Positions 1 through 10,580 of a DNA stretch of 64,000 nt are shown piece after piece (positions within the stretch are counted from its first letter, which is position 1; each line of letters starts with the position of its first letter). The position numbers and the translations under genes are program-made. This DNA is from Agelaius tricolor (lineage: Eukaryota > Chordata > Aves > Passeriformes > Icteridae), in assembly GCA_023055355.1 (NCBI GenBank), contig JALJCS010000035.1:1240001-1304000 (forward strand). Reading direction: 5' to 3'. The notes under the pieces are model-generated. The model made no database searches. It was not told the origin of the DNA and saw nothing but the letters and a program-made list of their open reading frames with translations.

Positions 1-200
1 TCCTGAGAGAGGATGGATTTGGGGTGTTTGGAGAGGATGGATTTGGGGTCATAGGAGAGGAGGGATTTGAAGAACTCCTGGGAGAGGATGGATTTAGGTT
101 TCTGGGAGAGGAGGGATTTGGGGTGTTGGGAGAGGATGGATTTAGGTTTCTGGGAGAGGATGGATCCAGGTTCCTGGGAGAGGATGGAATCAGGCTCTGC
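1..200. repeat. 24-bp minisatellite, about 8 units
   Basis: Tandem units with the core gggagaggatggatttagg recur every 24 bp up to about position 200, and the array runs off the left edge of the window. Because 24 is divisible by three, the plus strand stays open and would read as an octapeptide repeat (GEDGFRFL-like). I treat that frame as a by-product of the repeat. Units differ by several substitutions, so the array is not freshly expanded. Confidence 0.9.
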
Positions 201-1820
201 AATGGCTCCCAACAGCCAATCCTGCAGCCCAGGGTTTGTTAAGGGTTTGTTCCTGTTCCTCACAGCCATTCCAAGAGCAGTGCCTGGCACTCTCAGAACT
301 GCTCTTAAAACATTACCATATTTATAAGTAATGCCCTAATTTGAAGGGATATCGAGTTCTTTTGGATGTAAGTAGTTATTAATTACAATGCAACAGGAAA
401 ATTCATTAGGGAATAGAATCAAACTTTCAATTAATGTCATTTTTATCCAGGAACATTAGATGAGCTGCTTTTTTTTTTGCTTTTTTTTTTCCCCTTGCCT
501 TTAACAAGGATCTGGAAACATTTGCTAATTTCCAACTATTATAGTTCCTTCTATGAAATAATGTGAGCTCTCATTTGCATATAAGAAAACATTTTCTGTA
601 TTCACTGTGACTCTGAGCTGCCCTATTTATATCAGGAAATTGAGCTGAAGACTCCCTGTGCATTTCAAGGCTTTTCTCATTTAACCAGAACCTTTTCCAG
701 GCCCACAGTGAATTCGGGGTGTTTTTTGGGGGGCTCCAACCCCAGGGTCTGCACCAGGCTGAGCAGAGGGGCTGACAAAAAGCTCAGGGGGTTCCTTGCT
801 GAGGTTCCACAAACGTTTCCCTTGGTCTTTTCCTGAAGTGCTCTCTGCACTTCTTGTCCAAATCTTGTACTTTCAATTTCGTTTCCAGCCTCAAAGCCAA
901 ACCTGCTTGATGCAGCAAAGAGCCCTCAGGTGCCAGATGTGAAACCCTTATCAGCTCAAGCTGAGCAGGTCAGGCACCTCCAGACTCTTTTGGTGGGGAA
1001 CTTATTTTCCCTTCTGCTTTTCAGGTTCAGGCTTGGTTTTGTTCTGGTGTTTTTATATCTAAGGGGCCATTCCACAGCACCCCCAGCTGCAGGTCCATGG
1101 AAAATGAAATTTTAGTGCAGAGGGCTGAACCTGTGCTGCTCCATGTCCATCTAAGCTCTGAATGCTGATTTTGGCTTTGTCTGTGTTCTTATGGTGACCC
1201 CTAAACAGCCGCAGAAAAAAGAAATAAAGCTTGCAAAGACTCCCTGTGCTCCCCCCTTCACATCTTTTGTCTCCCAGGTTTCCATTTTTGTTGTTGCTGC
1301 AAGCATCAAATAAATCAGCTGCATTAAAAAAAAATAAAAAAATTAAAAGCAGCAATAGCAGTAATCACCATTCCTTAATGATCTAAATGCTGAGGGCAGG
1401 GCAAAGCATGTAATTAATTTCAATTTTTAAAGCAGAAAAATCCATCAATGTTTCAGTTGATCCCAGACAGTTTTATTTTGATTTTATATAACAACTTCCA
1501 AATCCTTGAAAAATAACTTTATTATAGTTAGTTTTTCCCTGAGCTTTTTCCAATGATAAAAAGATTCACAGCTCAAAAATGCCTCTTCCCTTGCCCCATT
1601 ATCTTATGAGGAGAGGAGCCCCAGGCCATGGGATAAATGAGAAAAGAAAGAGGCTTTGGGTAAGGCTGATGTTAGAAACCAGGGATGGGGATTTCTCAGA
1701 GAGAGATTTCTCACAGAAACTGCTTTTTGATCAAACCTCTGGACGTGTAAGGCTGGAGTTCAGCTGGCAGAGCCATCCCCTTTCCCTCTGGGGGCATCAA
1801 AATGAGCTGACAAAGGCAGC
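201..1820. other. No gene seen; unique non-coding sequence
   Basis: No repeat family or coding exon is recognised. The stretch contains a poly-T tract at about 471-490, an AT-rich low-repeat section at 330-660 that could be conserved non-coding DNA, and an A-rich tract at about 1326-1345. Open frames are short, overlapping and without recognisable domains. Confidence 0.6.
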
Positions 1821-1860
1821 CCCAGGATGGGACAGAGGCAATGTCCCCTTGGTGTCCCTG

Positions 1861-2318
1861 TGTGGTGCTGTGAGGTCCCCAGGATGAGGAGAGAGGTGAG
1901 AATTTGACTCCATGTTCTCAGAAGGCTGATTTATTGTTATATATTATATTATATTATATTATATTATATTATATTATATTATATTATATTATATTATATT
2001 ATATTATATTACATCATATAATATTATGTCATATTATATTATCATATCATATCATATTATGCTATACTAAAACTACACTAAAGAAAGAGAAAGGATACAT
2101 CAGAAATCTTCACAAGAATGATAATGAAAGCTCGTGACTGACTCCTCAGAGTCTGACACAGCTGATGGTGATTGGTTATTAATTAAAAACAATTCACATG
2201 TTTGGATAAACCATCTCCAGACTGCATTCCAGCAAAACATGGAGAAGCTGAGGCTTCTCCTCTTGCCAGGAGAAGAAATCCCGGTGAAGGGATTTTTTTA
2301 GAAAATATCACAGTGACA
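1861..2318 (-). mobile_element. Solo LTR, family LTR-A, with internal microsatellite
   Basis: On the minus strand this is a full LTR with TG...CA ends. It has the features shared by all A copies: a TGTCAC-type start, a CTGAGGCTTCTC-like block near the 5' end, a Y-box-like attggt, and a poly(A) signal just before the 3' AGAACATGGAGTCA-like block. TCCCTG stands directly before it (1855-1860) and again at 2320-2325 with one extra base between, a probable 6-bp target duplication. It is inserted in a 50-bp minisatellite and carries a long (ATATT)n tract. No internal viral genes are present. Confidence 0.85.
1937..2061. repeat. (ATATT)n microsatellite inside LTR-A
   Basis: A perfect pentanucleotide tract to about 2010 grades into imperfect units with c substitutions (acatc, atcat). 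It lies where shorter A copies have a few TATAAT-like bases, between the poly(A) signal and the CACTAAAG-like block. Confidence 0.95.
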
Positions 2319-2319
2319 A

Positions 2320-2470
2320 TCCCTGGGCCAGGAGCTGCAGGAAAGGACAGAGGGAATGTCCCCTTGGTGTCCCTGGGCCAGGAGCTGCAGGAAGGGACAC
2401 AGGGAATGTCCCCTGGGTGTCCTCAGGAGCTCCAGGGAAGGAAGGAAGGCAGAAATGTCCCCTGGGTGCT
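2320..2470. repeat. 50-bp minisatellite, split by an LTR
   Basis: Two clean 50-bp units start with ccctgggccaggagctgcag at 2321 and 2371, followed by a third degenerate unit. A further partial unit ending ccccttggtgtccctg stands at 1821-1860, left of the LTR. The LTR therefore landed inside an existing array. Confidence 0.85.
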
Positions 2471-4584
2471 GCAGGGAGGTGAATCCCGAGGCATGGACGG
2501 TTCCTGCATCTCCACCATCCCAAATCCAGCTCCCCTGGGCCAGGAGCTGCTGCTGCAGCATCCCCTGAGCTCGGGGGCTCTGTAGGGCTCTGGGCAGGTC
2601 CCTCCTGTCCCCACTCCTTTCCCTGCCCTTCAGCTTCACTCCAGTCCCTCCTCCTCCTCTCCCAGGCCAGCCTGTTCCAGGCTTTTGTTCCTTTGCTGGA
2701 TGGAAACTTCCTTCAGTTTTCCACTCGCAATTTATTCATGGCTAGTGCCTACTTTCTGTTCTTGTGCCAAGTTTGTCTGTTAGATCTTCTCCCTCCCCAG
2801 CACTTTCCCAGCCCACATTTATTTATAGAAAGCAATCTTTGCCTTTATTTTTTTTTTCTTTCTCTTCTTCTTAATTTTTTTTTTTCTCCACAGAACCCTT
2901 TAAGCTCTTCCTTACCAGAGCAAAGCCTGGCTTTAGGGCAGCAGTCCAGCCTTGCTGTGTGCCCACATTTCGGAGCTGTGCAGCTCCTGGGGGCCAGCAG
3001 GAGTTGTCAGCAGCTTGTTTTCCTTGGTGAGCCCCAGCAGAGCCTTTCAGCTGTCTCTGAGCCCCGTGTGTTTTTCTTGTCAGTGTAATGTGCTTAGTAA
3101 CAACACCCACCACTTTTCCATGTCACACTCTGCACTCCTCCGTCAGCTCCACGGTGACTGGCACGGCAACACAAAGAAATTGCATTTACCCAGCAAGGGA
3201 AAACGCTGCTTTCCTAAATAACCTTTGCCTCCCCCAGGTACCTCTGCAGGTCACGGGATTCCAGAGCTTTGGTGACTCACAGCTCTCCCACCTGGCAATT
3301 ATTTGCTCAAAACAATTCCTGAAGCCTTAAACAAACCTTTTTTATTTTTTTTTTTGGGTGCAGGAACCTCAGTGACATCTTGCCAGTGAGTGCAGGAGTC
3401 ACTGCTGCTGGGGAAAAATGCCTTGAAGTGAGAAAAGTATAAATAGAGATTTTGATATAAGCCAGTAATACATCACTGATATTTTACAGACCAGGAGGGA
3501 TAATATATTGTGATAATATAATAACAGTTCCTGGGGAAAGTGTATTTTTGGATGAAAAGTGAGAAGGAAAAAAAAAAGTGTTTTGAGAATTGAAAAACGT
3601 TTCAAGCTTTCAAAACACAAAACCCAACGGGAGGATGTTTCAAAAGGAATTTACTTGTTCAAGGGGAATGTTTGCTCCCTTTGAAAAGATTATTTCCCTT
3701 CCAACACTGGTTTTGGGCAGCCCTGTCCAGCTGCTTGTGGCTGAAAGGAAAAGCAAAGGAAATTCAGGAAGGAGATCTGGGCTGGCCCCAAGCATGGCAC
3801 AGCCTGGGGTGCTCCTGTTTCCAGCTGCCTGTGGCAATATTCCCATTTTTGTGCTAAAACTCCACCTCTGGAGCATCCCTGGCTCTTGTGCTCCCAGCTG
3901 GGCACTGCTGGGACATGGACCATGTTCTCCTGGAGCTGGGGAGCTCAAGGGTCCTGCAACTTTCGGGGTTTTTTTCCTAGAAATACAGGACTGAGGAGAG
4001 TTTGGGAAATTCTGGGGGCCAAACCAGCCTTGGAAAGCTGGGGAGTGCCAGGGAGGGAGAGTTCAGAGCCTTCCCAGCGAGCCAGGGACTGCAAGAAGAG
4101 CAGAGAGCCCATCCCAGTGAATGCACACAGGACAGGCTGGCGATGCTGGGCGTGGGGCAGGGGGCACAGAGCAAAGGCAGGGCAGGTTCTCTCTCCTGAG
4201 CCTGGGATGTCTCCTGGCACAGAGCCTGGGCAGCCTGGGAGCTTCTTCCACGAGTCCAGGAGGGGCCAGCAGTGCAGGATGTGAACTGGAACAGGGATAA
4301 TCAGCCCTGGTTCCTGCTTACCCCTAAAGATCAGGGTTTGTCAAAATGCAGCTTCTCACTCAAGCCAGAGGAACACCGGGAGATGTGAACACAGAGGTTT
4401 TCATACTCAACTAATTAAAAAAGCCCCATCTCTCCCACTCTCAGGGGATTTGATTCCTTTTTTAATGCAGGCTGGAGGTACCACAGCATTTCCAGATGAT
4501 GTAATTAACCTGACCTATTTGGTGGCTCCATATTAATGTTTCTTTCTGATGGATTTACAATAAAGCCACATTATTAAGGACTTC
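2471..4584. other. No gene seen; unique sequence with T-rich tracts
   Basis: Unique sequence with poly-T or pyrimidine tracts near 2848-2890 and 3340-3356. Frames over 100 codons (2693-3088, 3590-3994, 3886-4284) overlap each other on both strands and show no domain or splice context, so they are not called as genes. Confidence 0.55.
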
Positions 4585-4635
4585 AAAACAAGATTTATTA
4601 TCATTATCTTGTTTCTCCCCATTCATTATTCCCTT
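4585..4635 (+). repeat. 51-bp dispersed repeat, copy 1
   Basis: Nearly identical to 6220-6270. The shared block begins aaaacaagatttattatc and continues through gtttctccccattcattat. The first part is close to palindromic around its centre. I do not recognise the parent element. Confidence 0.7.
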
Positions 4636-4881
4636 CTCCTCAGCTGGAAGTGAGTCAGGAACCCCAGGCACTTTCCCTGTGGCTCCCAGAGATCTGGAGG
4701 AGCCTGATGGGCCTGACCTGTGTTCTTTGCCATTTTCTGCCTTACACAGTGGCTGCAGAGCTCTGAGCACCCCAGAGTTGCACCAGGTTTGTGTAATCCA
4801 CCCAAAGAGAGGGAGCCAGGCAGGCAAAGGGCTGGGAATTCTGCAGCTGGTAGAGATTGGTGCCCATGGGCATCTTCCTTG

Positions 4882-5490
4882 TGGTGCTGCCTTGGGAGGC
4901 TGAGCTGGAGCAGAGGCTGGGCAGAGATCCAGAATAAAGCAGGGATTTATTCAAAGCATCTCCTCCATGGATCCACCTTGGGCAGCACAAGAGCCCAGCC
5001 AGGGCTGCACCCAAGGTGAACCAAAATGGTCCCAAAATGAACCCAAGATGAACCAAAATGGCCCCAAAATGAACCAAAATGGTCACAGGATGATCCCAAA
5101 ATGAACCAAAATGGTCACAAAATGCACCCAAAATGAACCAAAATAGTCACAGGATGATCCCAAGATGAACCAAAATGGCCCCAAAATGCACGGCCAGGCA
5201 CGGGGTCTGTCCCTGGGATCAGTTCTGCTCCATTTGCATCTTGCAGTTCATTGTCCCATTCCAGCTTTAGCCCATCCAGTCCCATCCTTGTTTTTCTCTC
5301 TCCAGCCCACGGGGTTTGTGCTCTTGGGCTGAGATTTGGATCATTTGTCCTTGGTGCCCAGCTGGAGCAGGAATTGTTTTGTGTCCCTGCTCTGTGCACA
5401 GAGCTCAGCATCCCCTCATGTGAAGCTCAGACCCACACACTAAAGCAGCACAGAATGTGAAAAACAGAAAAACCAAAACCTGAGGCATCC
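4882..5490 (-). mobile_element. LTR, family LTR-D, with internal tandem expansion
   Basis: On the minus strand this matches 35701-36183 almost end to end: GATGCCTCAGG start block, CTGTGCTGCTTTAGTG, GGACAAATGATCCAAATC, GTGCATTTTGGG, CACAAGAGCCCAGC (seen on plus) and a GAATAAATCCCTG poly(A) signal. The 3' end is at the tggtgctgccttggg block. A degenerate tandem of about 180 bp inside lengthens this copy relative to 35.7 kb. No clear target duplication was found. Family assignment as an LTR is inferred from the poly(A) signal, length and solo occurrence. Confidence 0.7.
5015..5195. repeat. Degenerate tandem repeat inside LTR-D
   Basis: Repeated aaaatgaaccaaaatgg / tcacaggatgatccc modules of about 18 bp and multiples. 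The copy at 35.7 kb has only one or two of these modules, so the expansion is specific to this insertion. Confidence 0.85.
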
Positions 5491-6219
5491 CTGGCAGCCC
5501 CAAGCCCCCAGCTCCCGCTGGCTGCAGTGCACTGGAACATTTCCAAAGGCACCACGTTGGGCTGGCACCCGGGAGGCTGCGAGGGCAGCGAGAGGTTGTT
5601 CATTAATCCCCATTTGTATCAGCAGCACAAACCTCCCACATCCCCAGGCTGAGCCCTGCTCTCAGCTGTAAAGGGTTTTTTTTGGGGGACTACAATAGGT
5701 TTAGAGAGAATTCTGTTCCAGAATCAGAGCATAACATTCATTTTTTTTTCACCCCTAGAACAAACTGTGACAGAGGGAACTGCAGAGAGATTTCTGTACC
5801 TGACTTTACTTCAAAGGGCAGAGCTCAGCCCAAAGCCCACAGCAGACTTGGGCTCATTGATTGCCAAGGGCAGAACATTCTTAATGCATTGGTATTAAAC
5901 AAACAGATGGGAAACCAAGCCGAGATTTAAATTTCTGTTGAGATAATGTCGAAAGTTTATTGACCCAAGGGTGCTGGTGATTGAGTTAAGTGTTCCACAT
6001 CAATAGCTGTGGCCAGGCCTTTTGTAGGACACTGAGGAATGGGCTCAATATTTTGAGGCCTCGGTTGGAAGTAAATTTTAAGGCCTAACAGCAAATGTGC
6101 TTTGTTTGGTCCACTGGGAGCCTGTCCTTAGAGAGAGTTTAGCCCCTGCTTTCCTCCAGCCCAGGGGCAGGGAATGTCCTCCTGAGGACAGGGAATGTTC
6201 CAGGCTGCCAAGGAAATTT
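5491..6219. other. No gene seen; unique sequence
   Basis: Non-coding sequence with short T and A tracts and no recognised repeat family. Open frames are all under about 85 codons. Confidence 0.55.
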
Positions 6220-6270
6220 AAAACAAGATTTATTATCATTATATTGTTTCTCCCCATTCATTATTCCCCA
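6220..6270 (+). repeat. 51-bp dispersed repeat, copy 2
   Basis: Partner of 4585-4635, same orientation, about 1.6 kb away, with only a few mismatches. The sequences on either side of the two copies do not match, so this is not a simple large duplication. Confidence 0.7.
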
Positions 6271-6621
6271 CTACTTCTCTCTGAGCAAAGGATGCTGATT
6301 TGTGGGGAAAAAACCAACTAACTCTACAACTTGTAAAAGGTGTAAAGCTGGAATGTTTATTACAGCACTGGACACATGTGGGGAGCATTTTTCTTAAAGG
6401 ACTTGTGCACCTTTGGGAATTTTTGAATTTTTTAAATCTCCCCTTACTTGTACATAAACATAGAGTTTCACAGTACGTTCATGCAGATTTGTTTTACTGG
6501 TTTTGTGTTACAACTTGTAACTAGTCTTGGTACAAGGAGAATTCTCTCTGGTCATCTTGTCTGTTTCTTGCTTTCTTTTCAAAGTTTAAGGGACCCCTCA
6601 TCTTTTTAGCTTGGAGGTTTG

Positions 6622-7036
6622 TGTCACTGTCACATTTTCTGAAAAATCCCTTTGCCAGGATTTCTTCTCCTGGGAAGGCTGAGACGCCTCAGAGAAAAAT
6701 GAAAACAATAATTATCTGATTGCTTCTCCTGTGTTTTGCTGCTTTGGAATGTGATTTGGAGATTGTTTATCCAACATGTTAATTGTTTTTACTTAATGAC
6801 CAATCACAGTCCAGCTGTGTCAGGACTCTGGAGAGTCACAAGTTTTTAATTAGTATCTTGTTAAGCCTTCTGCAAGTATCCTTTCTCTATTCTTTAGTAT
6901 AGTTTTAGTTTAGCATAATAAATATAATATAATATAATATAATATAATATAATATAATATAATATAAGCTGTTTAAGAACATGGAGTCAGATTCATCATT
7001 TCCTTCCTGCCATGGGTGGACCCTGAAAATACCACA
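6622..7036 (+). mobile_element. Solo LTR, family LTR-A, with target duplication
   Basis: The element starts TGTCAC and ends ACCACA. It is flanked by identical hexamers GGTTTG at 6616-6621 and 7037-7042. Inside, in sense order: a GCTGAGACGCCTCAG-like block, a CCAAT box at 6800-6804, a GTATAGTTTTAG promoter-like stretch, a (TATAA)n tract, and the ACATGGAGTCAGATTC block shared by all A and B copies. The 415-bp length, TG...CA ends and 6-bp duplication are as expected of a class II endogenous retrovirus LTR. Nothing internal remains, so this is a recombination-derived solo LTR. Confidence 0.92.
6919..6966. repeat. (TATAA)n microsatellite inside LTR-A
   Basis: About nine pentanucleotide units directly after the aataaa poly(A) motif, at the same LTR position as the longer tracts at 1937-2061 and 62752-62955. 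Confidence 0.95.
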
Positions 7037-7284
7037 GGTTTGTATTCTTATTTTTGGCTTAGGTAGTTTTGTGAGCACAGCAGAGTTGATAGACTAAACA
7101 GGTTAAACCAGCACATTTCATCTATGCTAGCAAGCCACAAACTTAATAATTCAAAGTGGCACGTTTCACCTAAATCCAAAAAGGGTTTCTACCCTGTTAA
7201 ATTTCCACTCTGTTTCAGTGCTGGGCAGGGCCAGCAGTGCCACACACAGCTCCTGTAGCCACATTTCTCTTCACAGAAAAATGC

Positions 7285-7410
7285 AAGAATATTTCAGAGG
7301 TTCTTCCCAAGAATATTTCTGAGGTTCTTCCCAAGAAATTTCTGAGGTTCTCCCCAAGAATATTTCTGTGGTTCAGAGAACGTGAAACCCAGAAATATTC
7401 CTGGGAAGAA
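7285..7410. repeat. 24-bp tandem repeat ending in a hairpin arm
   Basis: Four units of about 24 bp (aagaatatttctgaggttct core) cover 7285-7381. The segment 7390-7410 is the reverse complement of 7301-7321 with one mismatch, so the transcript or single strand could fold into a stem of about 21 bp. Confidence 0.8.
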
Positions 7411-7881
7411 TTGTGCCTTGCTTTTCTCTGCGAGGAGAAGTGTGACTGCATCGCTCCAATATAGGCAGCAGGAATTGTTCTCCTGGCTGGACCCTGCTGG
7501 CAGCAGGACATCCTGCTGGACACACCATTCCCCATCCCAGTCTCTCCCTGTTAGCTGGGAATGGGAGCTCCTCTGTCCCTGGGCACAGATTTATTGAGGA
7601 GATGAGGTGGCCCCAGAGCCCATCCTGCAGGAATGAATTGGCTGCTGCTCCAAAGGCAGAGCAGCACCAGTGTGAGAGACATTATCTGCTGGCCTGCTTG
7701 GATTAAGAATTCATGAGGGCAGAAATCATTCCACGGGCTTTGTTTTGCTTTAAGTTATACTTTTATACAAATGGTCTGAGGAGAGAGGCTGATTAATGAC
7801 AGGGGAGGGTGAGCTCACAGACAATCCATCTCTTCCATATCTCATCTGTGCCACCCTGCAGGACAGGGCAGTGGGAGCAGA
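7411..7881. other. No gene seen
   Basis: Unique sequence between the two plus-strand LTR-A copies. No recognised element or coding signal. Confidence 0.5.
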
Positions 7882-7887
7882 GCAAAC

Positions 7888-8304
7888 TGTCACATTCACA
7901 TTCTCTGAAAAATCCCTTCAGCCAGGATTGTGCTCCTGGGAAGCTGAGAAGCCTCAGAGAAAAGGAAAACAATTCTTGTCTCATTTGCTTCTCCTGTGTT
8001 GTGCTCGTGTGGAATGTGTCTGGAGATTGTTCACCCACAGGTGATTGTTTCAGTGGATTCTGCTGTGAGTTGTTCTCACTCTTTGGCCAATCAGGGCCAA
8101 GCTGGAAAGAGTCAGGAGTTTTCATTATTATCTTTTTAGCCTTCTGTAATTATCCTTTCTGTATTCTTTAGTATAGTTTAGTATAGTATTCTTTAATATA
8201 ATATAGTGTCATAAAATAATAAATCAGCCTTCTGAGAACATGGAGCCAGATTCACCATCCCTTCCTGCCATGGGGCACCCCACAAATCCAATACAGCACA
8301 AACA
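7888..8304 (+). mobile_element. Solo LTR, family LTR-A, with target duplication
   Basis: Starts TGTCAC and ends AAACA. The identical hexamer GCAAAC stands at 7882-7887 and 8305-8310. It contains a CTGAGAAGCCTCAG block, a CCAAT motif (ggccaatcag), GTATAGTTTAGTATAG, the poly(A) signal AATAAA at 8218-8223 and ACATGGAGCCAGATTC. This copy has no expanded pentanucleotide tract. Its own target duplication shows it is independent of the neighbouring copy at 6622. Confidence 0.92.
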
Positions 8305-8310
8305 GCAAAC

Positions 8311-8660
8311 ACTCCAGCTCCTGCCTGGGGCTCTCTCCTGCTCCCTGTGTCCCCTGGCTTTGCAAGGAGCACAGATTTCTGCAGGAAGCTGGAGAAGCAG
8401 GACTGGGGATATCAGTATGCAGGAAGGAATCAGAGCAATGAATCTGCCACCAAATGAGAATGGCAGGAATAATTGATTCCAAAGGAGGAACACAGCAAAC
8501 AAAGCCCACAAACTTCTTTCTGCAGAACGTTCTCGCTTCCAAAACCACCATTTGGAAACTGCATTTCTCAAAAAAAAAGGGGAGGGGAGAGTGGGATGGT
8601 GTGAGCTCAGCTAAGACCTTGACTTTGTGGAGGAGCTGGCAAAAAGTCCATGAGGTTCTT
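8311..8660. other. No gene seen
   Basis: Short unique stretch with an A-run near 8571-8578. Nothing recognised. Confidence 0.45.
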
Positions 8661-9145
8661 CCTTAGGAGGGTGGGCAGGGACTGGCACAGGGTGCCCAGA
8701 GCAGCTGGGGCTGCCCTGGATCCCTGGCAGTGCCCAGGGCCAGGCTGGGTTTGTGTCACTGTGGGACACAAAAGAACACAAGCTCACACTGCTGCTCTCA
8801 AGGTGAAGAAGAAAAGGGAAGTTCATTTTCTGACTCTAATATTTATGGTTTTCTGAAAGTGACAGTGGATTGGAGGGTGACAGTGCCACATCTCCAAAGA
8901 CACTGGACAAACCAACAGCCCATCAAATTTTTCCTCCTCTATAAAGGAATGCAAAACAATGAGTTATTCACAGAAAGTGTGTGAGAAAGTTCATTACAAG
9001 AATGTCAACATCAGTAGGCTTAGAAAATCTTAATAAATCAGGGGGACACTGAGCAGGGCTGGGAGGTGTGGGATGAGAGATGGGATGGAATGAGAGGAGT
9101 TTTTAGGTTCCTTCCAACCCAACCCATTCAGGCATTCTTTGACGT
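8661..9145 (+). mobile_element. CR1 LINE 3' fragment, split by an LTR
   Basis: The left part (to about 8750) carries the avian CR1 3' signature ggagggtgggcaggg, gcccagagcagctgggg, tggatccctggcagtgccc and ggccaggctgg. The right part (about 9085-9145) carries the terminal ttaggttccttccaaccc block. An LTR-C copy sits between them, so the LTR is younger than the CR1. Only non-coding tail sequence remains. Confidence 0.75.
8754..9048 (-). mobile_element. Solo LTR, family LTR-C
   Basis: On the minus strand it starts TGTCCCCCTGATTTATTAAG and ends CCCACAGTGACA. It shares long blocks with 42240-42533, 51903-52149 and 60449-60739, including TTTGTCCAGTG, CACCCTCCAATCCACTGTC, an ATAAAT TATA-like motif and GAGTCAGAAAATGAA. 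I could not find a matching target duplication for this copy. Confidence 0.75.
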
Positions 9146-10329
9146 GGAGGGCTGAATGTGGGATCTGGTTTCTGAGAGATTGAGGTGGGAGAAAAGAGCA
9201 GGAGGAGGAAGAGGAGATGGAGGGAGCTGCAGACCTCCAGCAGCCCTGAGAGAGGAAGGGCCAAGCTGCAGGGCAGACAGCAAGAGAACTTTGAGGAAGG
9301 TTGTAACACAATGAGGAGAGAGGGAAAGCAGGAGATAATCCCCAAACCAGAGCCAGTGGGTCAGGAAATCTGCACTGCAAAGGGCTGCAGACACACTGAG
9401 AGGGCAGGACAGAGGGACAGGGCTGGTGGAAAGGTCTCACAGCTTCCAAAACCTCACAGCCTGGGAGCCCACATTATCCTCCAGGCTGGTAAGAAATGCT
9501 GCATCATCTCCATCCCAACGGGGCCAGGGCAGCTGATGCTCCTCACACAGGGTGGCTGAATTCTGAATTCCCTACAAAGCAGGATAATCAAAAGTGATCT
9601 TTGCAGCTCAGAGGCAGCAGCTGAACGACCACAAGGGAAGCCAAAGGCAGATATTAGCTCTCTGATTTAAAATTAAAACAATTGATCAATTGTCCTTGCT
9701 GGAATTAATAGCAAAACAAATAGGCCTGCAATATTAAACTGAAATTCACTGCCTGCATCTGGCTGGATCCAAATGTATAGGGTCTCTCAGGACAGGGCTG
9801 GATATTTATTATGGCTGAATGAATTGGATTTTTGCACATAAAATGCAGATATTGGGCAATTTGAAAAGTAAAGGTCATTCTGTATGGAATGGGGGGTTTT
9901 GGATTTATTTTTTTGAAGTGTGTGGATTTGGAGTTTCTGGAGCTGGTCAAGAGCAGCAGAGGGCACAGGGAGGAATGGCAGTGGGGTCTGGAGGGAAGGA
10001 TGTGGAATTTCAGTCATTTTTATGCTGCAATTAAAGAAACTGCAGCTTCTGAGCTCTGGCTGGGGACGGGGGGCTCTGGTGTTGGGTGTGATCAGCTCCT
10101 CGTGGGCTCAGCCTGAGCCCTGGGGGCAGAATTGTTTGGGATTTGGGATGGAATTGGGATTGAGTTCCCCCTCCTGGTCCCTGGGTGAGTCTGTGCTCCC
10201 TGGGGTTACCTGGCCTCAGCTCACCTGGGACGGCAAAGGCAGCACAAGGGGATGTGGCCAAGCACTGCTGAGCATTGGGAAGGGGCAGAGAGGAGCCCCA
10301 GCACCCCAGGATCCCAGGATCCCGGGCTG
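9146..10329. other. No gene seen; unique sequence
   Basis: The stretch is unique. A 339-codon open frame (9920-10939) begins here and runs across the CR1 fragment that follows. It has no domain, and its composition fits chance openness in GC-rich DNA, so it is not called. Confidence 0.5.
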
Positions 10330-10580
10330 CTCTGGGTTAGAGGAGCCCCAAACCCCTCCAGTGCCAGCCCTGCCATGGCAGGGACACCTCCCACTGTCCC
10401 AGGCTGCTCCCAGCCCCGTCCAGCCTGGCCTTGGACACCTCCAGGGACACCCCCAGCTGCTCTGGGAACTCCATCCCAGCCCTGCCCACCCTCCCAGGGC
10501 AGAATTTCTCCCCAATATCCCACCTCACCCTGCCCTCTGGCAGTGGGGAGCATTCCCTGTGCCCTGTCACCCCCTGGGGA
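10330..10580 (-). mobile_element. CR1 LINE 3' fragment
   Basis: Read on the minus strand the order is CR1-like: ccctgccagaggg, gggagggtgggcaggg, ctgggatggagttcccag, caggctgggagcagcctggg, gacagtgggaggtgtccc and ccatggcagg. This copy shows the ancestral GGGATGGAGTTCCC module that is replaced by a GGAAT array in the 12.4-13.8-kb CR1 copy. Confidence 0.85.

Noticed and set aside
6622..8304. Two LTR-A copies in the same orientation as the ends of one small provirus
   Set aside because: Each has its own, different 6-bp target duplication (GGTTTG and GCAAAC), so they are independent solo LTRs.
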